64,000 nucleotides of DNA from NCBI GenBank assembly GCA_051294375.1, contig JBJCIZ010000275.1, positions 1 to 64,000 on the forward strand, read 5' to 3'. The notes under the pieces were generated by a model. It was not told the DNA's origin, made no database searches, and saw only the letters and a program-made list of their open reading frames with translations. This DNA comes from Paraspadella gotoi (lineage: Eukaryota > Chaetognatha). Made by a program: the position numbers and the translations under genes. Positions 53,830 through 62,634 of the stretch are shown here, in pieces; position 1 is the first letter of the stretch; each line of letters begins with the position of its first letter.

Positions 53830-54420
53830 ATTCATGAAATATTTATTATTTTGCGTCTGACGCTCGTGATTTCCACTGATGTTTAACTCATTTTGATTTA
53901 TCACTTTATATGGGCATTCATATGGTGGAACTAGAGGGGGATTCACTCCTGAGCGTTTGATGAAGACGTATTTTGCTGACTCAAGGTTTCTGGGTAAGTG
54001 AATGGCCGGTTGATGATGAGTGGAGGTCTGAGTTGGCTGGAGATGGGTGACTACGATTCTAAGTTTCGTGAGTTGTCGTCAACATTGGATCACATCATTG
54101 TCTAGTTGCTCGTTGACAAGTATGCAACCGAGGATGCTCATGCCTTCCCCAAAAACGAAGTCGGCCGCGGAAGCGCCGATGTCTTTCTTCACCGTCGTTA
54201 TTATCGCCAATAATGTCATTGGCAACTTTCAGAACCAATTCTTTCTATTTTCGTTGGCGAGGGCCTTGAGAGATTCTTTGAGTCGCCAGTGGAACCTCTC
54301 TACCAGGCCATTGGCCTAGGGATGGTGAACAGTCGTCATTTGGTGTTTGATTCCTCATTGTCTAATTAACTGTTTCCAGAGTTGAGTACCTCGATCCGTT
54401 GTGGTGATGATACTGATGAC
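53830..54420 (-). pseudogene. int: Gypsy integrase, reverse strand
   Basis: Minus-strand pieces are TTDRGTQLWKQL (second catalytic aspartate at about 54394-54396), a HHP-ANGLVERFHWRLKESL block with the catalytic Glu in LVERF, KKDIGASAADFVFGEG, and near 53950 KYVFIKRSGVNPPLVPPYE, the C-terminal strand-rich domain. The catalytic spacing and order are those of Ty3/Gypsy integrases. Two frame changes and one stop interrupt it. Confidence 0.72.
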
Positions 54421-54424
54421 GATA

Positions 54425-54540
54425 GAGACGAGGATGATGTCGAAGTTGTTGACGGCGATGTTGACAGCGTCATTGATGCTATTATTGTTGTTGGCGGCGT
54501 TGACGTTGTTGGCGATGCGTTGGTTGTTGATTCTGGAATT
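54425..54540. repeat. Trinucleotide-rich patch (GTT/GAT/GAC)
   Basis: On the + strand GATGATACTGATGACGAT, GAGGATGATGTCGAAG and GTTGTTGGCGGCGTTGACG form imperfect triplet repeats located exactly at the RT-integrase junction. Confidence 0.6.
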
Positions 54541-54800
54541 GCATCTGTAGTGATGACGGCCATCTTTTTGACGTCGTCGGGGTTTACGGGAATTTATTGG
54601 TAACCTTTTAATAAATCGATTTTTGAAAAAATCGTTTTTCCTTCTAGTTGCAAAATAAAATTTGAAAGGAGTTTTACAGGACATTTCTCATCTATGGTAT
54701 TGGTGTTTAGACGCCTATAATCAACAACAACACCATCCTCTGTCGAGTTTTGATACAACGTGGAGAGGTGATGACCACTCGGATTTTCCACGCTTAGCAA
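54530..54800 (-). pseudogene. pol: Gypsy reverse transcriptase fragment, reverse strand
   Basis: The minus-strand frame contains VVDYRRLNTNTIDEKCPV and GKTIFSKIDLLKGYQ, followed in the next frame by IPVNPDDVKKMAV. These correspond to RT motifs 2-3: the DYRRLN strand and F-S-x-x-D-L-x-x-G-Y, which carries the first catalytic aspartate. The polymerase YxDD motif is not present because of the deletion. Confidence 0.75.
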
Positions 54801-54820
54801 TCCCCAATGAAACCATTTTT

Positions 54821-55995
54821 AGTCGGATCTGCTTATCAGCAGATCCCGACTCTATAACTCACTTTTATAAACTCACTTTTCGGTCCGTCGGTCCGCCCCC
54901 TCAATATCGTCGGGCACACACTTATATCATGTCAGAACATCGAATTATGATAAATTATGCAAAAAAAAATGATGTCCGTCCGTCCGTCTGTCCGTCCGTC
55001 CGTCCGTCCGTCCGTCCGTCCGTCCGTCCGTCCGTCCGTCCGTCCGTCCCCACCTTACAAAAAACACCAATTACTCGTGATTGGATGGATGGATTAAATG
55101 AAATTTTGTGTGTGGATAGGTAAGTGTGTGATTAGAGCTGGATATTAAGTTTCGATGAATCGTTCCGAGTGGAAATGAGTTTAAATGGAAAAACAAAAAA
55201 ATATATTCACTATTTGAACACCAATTGCTCATGAGTGGATGGGCTGATTGACCTGGAATTTTGTATGTGGGTAGGAAAGTGTGTGATTGAACAGGAAATC
55301 AAGTTTCGATGGATAGTTTGAGTGGAAATGAGTTTAAATGGAAAAAAAAAAAAAACCTGTTTTACTATTGATTATGCTTCTTTTTCCTTTTATATTAAAT
55401 GTATCTGCAGGATGTATTAATAAATCAAATAATTAATCAGTTAATTAATCAATTAGTAAATAAATTAATCAATAATTAATTAATTAGTCAATCAATCCGT
55501 CCATCCGTCCCATCTTAGCCAAAAAGCTCCAATAACTCGTGATTGGCTGTGTGGATGGAATTAATTTTGTGTGTGGGTAGGAAGTGTGTGATAAAGCTGG
55601 AATAAAATTTCGATGGAATCGTGTGAGTGGAAATTAGTTTAATGGAAAAAACATAAGTCGAATTACTAAAATCTTTTTACTTATTTTAACAATAAATATT
55701 CCAATTAATCATAATTGGATGGATAGATTGAGTTGAAATTTTGTGTGTGGGGTAGGAAAACGTATGACGAAGCTTGATATAAAGTTTCAGTGGAAACGTA
55801 CCAGTGGAAATGAGTTTAAATGAAAAAAATATAGGTCACATTTACTTGAATCTTTTATTTATTTTAACCCATGATAGATTTGAGATGAAATTTTGGTGAG
55901 CCGGTAGGAAAGTGAGTGAAGAAGCTAGTATAAAGTTTTGACGGAATGCAAGTTGAAAAAATTATGCAAGTTGAAAAAATGATGCAAGTTAAAAA
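54821..55995. mobile_element. Element B copy 4 (Helentron/HINE-like), best preserved
   Basis: Starts with hairpin AGTCGGATCTGC-TTATCA-GCAGATCCCGACT (54821-54851), followed by (GTCC)n at 54974-55050 and about five tandem units of 150-190 bases at 55060-55945 (ATTACTCGTGATTGGATGG, TTTTGTGTGTGGGTAGG, GAGTTTAAATGGAAAA). The left boundary is sharp because it interrupts Gypsy RT. Hairpin, (GTCY)n microsatellite and central tandem repeats together resemble non-autonomous Helentrons (DINE-1, mini-me, pearl types). No Rep/helicase gene is present, and the assignment is inference. Confidence 0.55.
54974..55050. repeat. (GTCC)n microsatellite in element B
   Basis: About 19 nearly perfect GTCC repeats. 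Shorter versions occur at equivalent positions of the three other B copies. Confidence 0.97.
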
Positions 55996-56032
55996 AATTT
56001 AAAAGCATAAGGATCGTCGCTATTGCATAAAA

Positions 56033-56116
56033 GAGAGAGAGAGAGAGAGAAAGAGAGAGTGAGAGAGAGAGAGAGAGAGTGAGAGAGAAAGAGAGAGAGT
56101 GAGAGAGAGAAGAGAC
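56033..56116. repeat. (GA)n microsatellite
   Basis: GAGAGA array with occasional AAAG and GTGA interruptions. Confidence 0.95.
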
Positions 56117-56219
56117 AGGAGACATAAAATAAAAAAATCTTAAAAAGACTCAGATCGAGCCAGAGCCACTATCATAGAAAAATTAATGAAAAAACCCGGG
56201 AAAAAAACGAATGAATCAT

Positions 56220-56436
56220 GCGATAACGAATTGTTGATGTACTAGTAATTGATTGAGGTAATACTAATGATTGATGTATATAGTAATTATTGATAATAGG
56301 AATTGATTATTGATTCGATGATAATCAATTATTGATGCGATGATAGTCATTCACTGCTGTGATGATAGTCATTCAGTGATGCGATATTGTCATTCATTGA
56401 TTCGATGATTGTCATTCATTGATGCGATGGATAGTC
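56220..56436. repeat. Tandem repeat, unit about 23 bp
   Basis: Six to eight units with GATGCGATGATAGTCATTC-like sequence, increasingly degenerate toward the left (GATTGATGTATATAGTAATT). Confidence 0.8.
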
Positions 56437-56461
56437 AATAAACAAACAAATGCGTGTATGA

Positions 56462-56565
56462 GTGAAAGAGAGAGAGAGACGAGAGAGAGAGAGAAAGAGA
56501 GAGAGAGAAGAAAGAGAGAGAGAGAGAAAGAGAGAGAGACGAGAGAGAGATAGAAAGAAAGAGAA
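56462..56565. repeat. (GA)n microsatellite
   Basis: GAGAGA/GAAAGA array. Confidence 0.95.
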
Positions 56566-56730
56566 TAAATCCACGAAAAATCTCGGATGAAAATATGGAA
56601 TTTTGTATTGAAAAAAAGCGCGGAATAAATGGCAATAATAAAAAGTTTTTAGAAGGAAAAAAATAATCAGAATTTTTCAAAAAACAAACGATCACGCAAA
56701 AGATCGGACAGATAGGACAGACACACACAG
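56566..56730. other. A-rich spacer
   Basis: Non-repetitive A-rich sequence between GA arrays. Nothing recognised. Confidence 0.5.
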
Positions 56731-56732
56731 AG

Positions 56733-57009
56733 AGACAGAGAGACAGAGAGAGAGAGAGAAAAGAGAGAGAGACAGCCGCTGCAGAGAAAAAGAGAAAGAG
56801 AAGGCGATATATAATAATTAAAAGAGAGAGAGAGAGAGAAGCTCTACAGCCCCTTTACTCGTTAAAGAATCAGCAGTACTTATGGCGCCGCACGCTAGCG
56901 TGAGCTATTCTCTACCCAAAGGACCGGTTCGCGCCCTGTTCGCGGCATCGTTTTTTACATTAGATGAAACCCACATTATATTTAAAAATTTTTTAAAAAA
57001 AAGAGAGAG

Positions 57010-57040
<31 letters not shown>

Positions 57041-57115
57041 CTGGACAGACGCTGCAGAGCGAACTCGTTTTAGAAGAAAGCAGTGACGGAGAAAAAGAGA
57101 GAGAGAGAGAGACGA
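56733..57115. repeat. GA arrays around a conserved 120-bp core, copy 1
   Basis: GA tracts (56733-56772, 56822-56842, 57000-57037, 57088-57110) flank a core with ATGGCGCCGCACG and GGACCGGTTCGCGCCC. The same arrangement is at 61872-62200. Confidence 0.85.
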
Positions 57116-57424
57116 CATATAATTAAAATTTTTGTTTTGAAATAAAACATAACAAATACCAATATTGATATGAAACATGAGAATTTTAAAGATCTTGATG
57201 ATTAGAAGCCATATATGAAATTCAACTCCCTATGATATCACACTTTCAGAAGCCATGATTGCAAAAAGCGAGACCGAAAGCGATAAACCGAAAAAAATCT
57301 AGACAGGACGGGCTTTGCCCGCTGGCTGATAATAGAGGATATTTGTTTGTTTTGATAAAATGTAAACAAAACATTTAATAACTGTCCTGACTCAATTTTA
57401 AGGAATCGATGATGACAAGCTGAA

Positions 57425-57532
57425 TATAAATTATAATTAATCTATTAATTAATTAATTAGTTAATTAATCTATTAATTAATTAATTAATCTATTAATTAA
57501 TTAATTAATTAATCAATTAATTAATTAATTAT
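57425..57532. repeat. (TTAATTAA)n array
   Basis: Repeats of ATTAATTAATTAATC-type sequence, followed by CGTAGGCAGATCCGACA, a half of the element-B terminal hairpin. Confidence 0.9.
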
Positions 57533-57849
57533 CGTAGGCAGATCCGACATTGTTTGCTCAAAACTTGTTTCTAGTTCACGTTTAGCGATAGCAAGCTTTT
57601 CTGCGTCGAGTCGGCGTGCTCTTGACTGACAGGGTCGACCTTCTGTCGGAATTGAAATGAGTTACACCATGTTTTGGTTACTTTTAGTTCGAACGTTGAC
57701 GTCGAGAGGGATGAAAATTATTTAAGGAGTTTATAGAATTTTTCTCATTTTGATCTACAAATTACATGAGTTGATTCCTCTGATGCCGTCGACGCAGCGA
57801 TTGTGGAGTAGTCGTGCAAATCGGAGTAGTAAATCATCACAGTGATTTG

Positions 57850-58110
57850 GCACAAAAAGTTTTCAGCTAAAAAGTCAATGCCAAGGATGTGTTGCCTTAC
57901 CATCAGCCACAACGAACTCGTAATGAAATTTTTGATTCCCTAACTTTACAGTTGATTTCCCATTACATGCGATTGGCGAGGCGTGGCGCCTGGAGCTTGA
58001 TCTCCGGGCAGGGCCCTGTTGATGCTGTTGTTGAGTCGGCAGGACGATTGAGAGTAGGGATCCTCCATCTACTAGCCATTTGTTGATCGCTGGCGTCGTG
58101 GATGAAGAGC
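57850..58110 (-). pseudogene. pro: Gypsy-B aspartic protease (copy 1)
   Basis: Minus-strand pieces are NKWLVDGGSLLSIVLPT (flap-side active-site strand), GKSTVKLGNQKFHYEFVVADG, and then a segment that in copy 2 continues as HILGIDFLAENFLV. This is the retropepsin fold used by Ty3/Gypsy elements to cut Gag-Pol. The catalytic aspartate sits in D-G-G-S instead of the usual D-T/S-G. A frame change separates the first and second pieces. Confidence 0.65.
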
Positions 58111-58216
58111 AAATCGTTTTGTCGCTGGTGATCGGTTTGATGCTTGGGGGACCGGCGTTCACCATTGGCGTCCCCCTCTGTCATTTCCCTTGTGCTTGCG
58201 TTGAGTCTTATCAAAC

Positions 58217-58640
58217 TTAGCACCAGCCCGGCTCGCAAAACCAGCTTTTGCCGAACTTGATTTGCTTGTGGCATAGCGTTTTAAGCTTTGGCTTTGGTTT
58301 AGCTTTTTGTCCTTGACTTGACTTCTTCTTTCCCTTAAAACTTCTTTTGGTTTGACATTGACGGCGTTGATGCCAACTTGTCATCCGATTCGGATTTGTG
58401 TCACCTTTGTGACCCTGTTTGACGTGGTTTACGAGAGATGACGTTTGTCGAATTATAGGATTTCCCTCGTTGTCGAAATGTCGATCAGTGATTTCACCAA
58501 GCTTGCTCGCCGACAACTTGTCGGCTTTGTCTTTCAGGTAGAGCGTATTTCAGCCCGGCAGCTCCTGAAGAACCTTCTTTTTGCACACTCATCGAGAGTT
58601 GTCGAGTAATTTTGACGGTTTCAATTCATCGAGTCTGTTG
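58217..58640 (-). pseudogene. gag: Gypsy-B gag, C-terminal part (copy 1)
   Basis: SASKLGEITDRHFDNEGN and SSLVNHVKQGHKG precede a Lys-rich linker and KTLCHKQIKFGKSWFCEPG. The helix LGEITDRHFD fits the C-terminal helical domain of invertebrate Gypsy Gag (usually LAE-ADRI). The second zinc-type residue is Gln here but His in the + strand copy. Confidence 0.6.
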
Positions 58641-59275
58641 GTGCCGGGTGAGCCCATACTCTTTTGTCAGATAACTGAAAAAGAGTTCCATGTCGCTTCT
58701 GTTGTTTCTCCATAGAGGAACTGATTAATCTTAGGATCAAGCTTCACGCTTATTTTAGATTCTAAGTGGCGAATTTTGTTTTTGGAGCGACGATGCCGGC
58801 ATGAGTAAGCAGCTCGATTCGTTTATCCAGATTTCAATGTTTGACAAATGGATATTTGGCAAGTCTGTCTTCTGGTTTGGTGCTCGCTCTAGAGCCCGCG
58901 TGGCGGCGGCGAGAGCGTCGCGGAGCTCGTCGTTCTTGTCCTGGAGTTCTTGTTAAGTGCCACCGCCCGTAGCCTGACGACGTCTGCAAAGTTCTCGCTG
59001 TTAGCTCGTAGAAAACTGAACGATGGGGCGGTGTCGGCGACTCCTAGGACCTGCAGAGCTGCTGTTGTGTAATGTTGTTCCTCCTAGCTACGCTGGGCCG
59101 AGCGAAGGCATGAGCGTAGGTCGGAATCGCTCATTGAAGCAATTGTTGTCCTTAGTTGGCCTTCACTGGTGTTTTAAGACCCCACAGTAGCTCGAAAGTG
59201 TTTGAGTTGTGTTTATCTCCCCTTGAATGTTGGTTTGGTTCAACGTCGTGGTTCACCACGTGTGGCGCAGTCCAG

Positions 59276-59620
59276 AGTTGCGTGACAGCGGTGACGAAAA
59301 GCCGTGATAATGTCGTGACTGAGTTCCAAGCGCGTGACAGATTATAACAAGTTAATAAGAAGTATCGCAGCACAAAAGAATATTGTTTCTTTTTGAGTTG
59401 ATTTGTTTTCAATTGAGAAGAATTATTGAAGATCAAATTAAAACCTTTTTTCTAGTAAATATTGTAGAGTTTTACATTTTTAGAATAAAACATTGTTGAA
59501 AAATATTGATAATATTTATATTTATTTCGAGATAAAAACAAGACTGATTCATCAAGGTTTACAATCAATACTGAAAAACAATCAGAAGAGGAGAAATTTG
59601 TTTTTGGCAGCCAGACATCT
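59276..59620. other. Gypsy-B leader, reverse orientation
   Basis: Matches 51020-51405 inverted (GAAAACAAATCAACTC-like and CTTGATGAA-CAG words). The CGTCACGC repeats are also present. Confidence 0.5.
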
Positions 59621-59887
59621 TCTGTTGAACAGTTAAAACAAAAAGCTTCAAATCTTGAATTAAAGCTTAAATACTTTTCCCTGATCCAGTGTCCGCAAAT
59701 TTCACCAAAATCAACTAATTCACTTTAACATGATGGTATCATATTAGAATAACTAAATAAATGTAAAGAAACATTTTGAGAGACCTTCGGACACTTTGCC
59801 AGAATTTAACGCCATTTGTGAAACCGGAACATATCTCAAATACGTTTATATGTCATGAAGGGAAAAAATCCCTCTCATTTCTATGTT
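59621..59887. repeat. LINE-like block flank, inverted, with empty BEL/Pao and GC-insertion sites
   Basis: Matches 42062-42282 inverted. At 59842-59846 the sequence corresponding to AACAT (here AACGT on the other strand) occurs once with no LTR element. At 59604-59640 the flanks of the GC-rich insertion are contiguous. Confidence 0.8.
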
Positions 59888-60495
59888 GCATCTCTAGCTA
59901 CTGAACTCTGACTGAGCTGTCAAGATGAATAAAAGGTTTGAATAAATTTCATTTCTATTTACAACATTTAAGCAATTTTGTGTGTGGAGAGGAACTGAAC
60001 TCCTTATCTCTTGCTTTCCCTTTTTATATCTTTCAAGGACCCCCTTGAAGATATGCGCAACCGGATCTTTGGATTTCACTGGGATTGTGAAATCCAAGCC
60101 GCCTTTTCTCAGGTGGGTGGGAAAACCACAAACATCTTCCCTGAATTCTATTTTTTAACTTTTATCCCCCCACGATTTCTTTCGACCATTTAGTTATCAA
60201 GGATCAAAGATCGTGATGCTGTAGTCGGGCATTGCCTAGGTTCACCCCGCCTATAAGCATGACACCTTCAGTCCTGACCCGGTGGCTCATGGAGTCAAGC
60301 CATCAGCTCATGACCACTAGGTACCGGGTTCAATCGACCCGCGTACCTACCTGTGGAAGCGTGAGGACGGCCGTAAGCCGCCTTGGGGGCGTGGCAACCC
60401 TCAAGCCTGGTTCCAAGCCCAGGACACGTTCCTATGGCTACTAAGGGGTTATAGAAGTTCGGATAGTCATCTTCAGCCCACTTAGCGCCTTATCC
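59888..60495. mobile_element. Insertion of about 600 bp containing a tRNA-like SINE
   Basis: Interrupts the LINE-like block between sequence matching 39860 and 39840. It contains CCGGTGGCTCATGGAG (A-box-like, about 60280) and GGTACCGGGTTCAATCGACCC (B-box-like, T-arm stem CGGGT/ACCCG, about 60322-60342), the spacing of a tRNA. A GC-rich body follows (GTAAGCCGCCTTGG). It is unlike the SINE at 52619. A CATAGAA/ATATAGA pair at the ends may be a degraded target duplication. Confidence 0.5.
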
Positions 60496-60800
60496 ACAAT
60501 GTACATCTATATAAAATCAAGATGAAAATTTGTTTGTACAGAAGCAGTCTATTTGTTCTGGCTTGTTTGATATCAGATGTGATGATTTGACAAGAGAAAA
60601 AAAAATGCGAGCCCTTCAGATGCAACAGGATCGGAATCAAGTGTTTTAACACATCTGATGAAGACTGCAACCAACTTACAGCCTGACATATCAAGCATCA
60701 TCTTTGCAATGTGTTTCCCTGAATAGCCATTATCCCTAATCCCCTATCAGCATTTTAACAATATTAATACCAATCACCCTTCTCTTGTCCTATATCACCC
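60490..60800 (-). pseudogene. LINE endonuclease-like fragment, inverted copy 3
   Basis: Inverted relative to 39571-39891 and 47715-48047. The minus strand around 60690-60740 covers the IQETH region. The frame is broken. Confidence 0.4.
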
Positions 60801-61305
60801 TTTAATTAGATACCTCATAGGAGAGCTAATTTTAATTCATTTTTTTATATATTTTATGCCAGTCCCGTAGGATGATGTCAATATTCACTTGCAAAAACGT
60901 TTTAAAATTCTACAATGTTCCGAGATTGTCATAAACGTCAGCCTTAAAGGTAAAATTTAAATCAGAATAAAATTTTGAGTTTCTCTAAAGATTTTCTGAC
61001 GCGCTAATACTAAACCTATTTGAAAAAAATAGAAAAACATTTTGCTGATTTTCTTCAAGCATTTAACAATAAATGAGTTATGCGATGGTACACTGAAAGT
61101 GATGTCTCAGATGACGAAAAAAATTTCTTCAGTTTTATAATTAAAATTTAAGTATTTGTACAATAAAATATAAGTAAGATACTCCCGCTTAGCCGAAACT
61201 TTAATTAACAAAAATTTGTACGCGTAGTTCAAATCTTTAGTCTTTGATGGTAAAAACAAGTGAGCAAACATGTCGGATCTGCCTACAACAATTAAGCGTA
61301 TCTGC
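60801..61305. other. AT-rich spacer, inverted counterpart of 47330-47714
   Basis: Ends with TGTCGGATCTGCC at about 61271, again half of the element-B hairpin. Confidence 0.5.
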
Positions 61306-61309
61306 TAAT

Positions 61310-61785
61310 CAGATGATAATCAAATATTTTTTTAAATTTTTTTAACTCGCAGCACTTTTTAACTGCATCATTTTTCAACTCGCATAATTTTTTCCATGCA
61401 CATAATTTTTTCAACTCATCATTTTTCAATTACATCATTTTAAACAATTCGCATCATTTTTTTTAACTTGCATCATTTTTCAACTTGCTATGATTTTTTC
61501 AACTTGCATTATTTCTTCAACTTGCATTATTTCTCAACTTGGCATAATTTTTTCAACTTGCATAATTTTTTCACTTGCATAATTTTTCACTTGCATAATT
61601 TTTTCAACTTGCATTAATTTTTTCAACTTGCATATTTTTTCAACTTGCATAATTTTTCAACTTGCATACTTTTCACTTGCATATTTTTTCAACTTGCATA
61701 ATTTTTTAAACTTGCATAATTTTTTCAACTTGCACAATTTTTTTAAATTGTATCATTTTTTCAAATTAATTAATTAAAACATTTA
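61310..61785. repeat. Minisatellite, 18-bp unit, inverted and expanded
   Basis: About 24 units of TTTTTTCAACTTGCATAA, the reverse complement of the array at 46990-47325. Confidence 0.92.
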
Positions 61786-61846
61786 TTAGGTATCATAAAT
61801 AAAAAAATATTCAAGTAAATGTGACTTATGACATATCTTGGAAACT

Positions 61847-61871
61847 NNNNNNNNNNNNNNNNNNNNNNNNN
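61847..61871. other. Assembly gap (25 N)
   Basis: Contig join immediately before duplication P copy 2, so the tandem arrangement of P is not proven. Confidence 0.99.
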
Positions 61872-62525
61872 TAGAAAGAGAAAGAGCGATATATAATAAT
61901 TAAAAAGAGAGAGAGAGAGAAAGCTCTACAGCCCCTTTACTCGTTAAAGAATCAGCAGTACTTATGGCGCCGCACGTAGCGTGAGCTATTCTCTACCCAA
62001 AGGACCGGTGTTCGCGCCCTGTTCGCGGCATCGTTTTTTACATTAGTGAACCCACATTATATCTAAAAATTTTTTGTAAAAAAAAAGAGAGAGGAGAGAG
62101 AGAGAGAGAGAGAGAGAGAAAGAAGCTGGACAGACGCTGCAGAGCCGGAACTCGTTTTTAGAAGAAGCAGTGACGAGAAAAAGAGAGAGAGAGAGAGACG
62201 ACATATAATTAAACGTTTTTGTTTTGAAATAAAACTAAACAAATACCAATATTGATATATGAAACATGAGAATTTTAAAGATCTTGATGATTAGAAGCCA
62301 TATATGAAATTCAACTCCCTATGATATCACACTTTCAGAAGCCATGATTGCAAAAAGCGAGACCGAAAGCGATAAACCGAAAAAAATCTAGACAGGACGG
62401 GCTTTGCCGCCTGGCTGATAATAGAGGATATTTGTTTGTTTTGATAAAATGTAAACAAAACATTTAATAACTGTCCTGACTCAATTTTAAGGAAATCGAT
62501 GATGACAAGCTGAATATAAATTATA

Positions 62526-62622
62526 ATTAATCTATTAATTAATTAATTAGTTAATTAATCTATTAATTAATTAATTAATCTATTAATTAATTAATTAATT
62601 AATAATTAATAATTAATTATCG
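62526..62622. repeat. (TTAATTAA)n array, copy 2
   Basis: As at 57425-57532, with a slightly different unit number. Again followed by CGTAGGCAGATCCGACA. Confidence 0.9.
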
Positions 62623-62634
62623 TAGGCAGATCCG

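Larger units (their letters stand above)
53520..54818 (-). mobile_element. Ty3/Gypsy pol remnant, reverse strand, internally deleted
   Basis: The minus strand shows RT motifs (54800-54530), then a trinucleotide-rich patch, then integrase (54420-53830) and a proline/arginine-rich tail to about 53520. RNase H and the first half of integrase are missing. Integrase blocks match Gypsy-A (1600-4652) closely enough to suggest the same or a sister family. It is cut on the right by element B at 54821. Confidence 0.7.
56785..58960. repeat. Direct duplication P, copy 1
   Basis: Colinear with 61872-64000 (window end): GA arrays, the GATAAACCGAAAAAAATC region, (TTAA)n, then Gypsy-B protease and gag. Indels are scattered throughout. 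Confidence 0.9.
57545..59275 (-). mobile_element. Gypsy-B gag and protease, reverse strand, copy 1
   Basis: Reading leftward: gag start region near 59250, gag helix and linker (58620-58260), C-x-H/C-x3-C motif (about 58220-58270), then the protease (58110-57850), after which the coding sequence decays and ends at the (TTAA)n array. No RT follows, so the element is 3'-truncated. Homologous to the + strand copy at 51406-52618, but here without the SINE. Confidence 0.7.
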
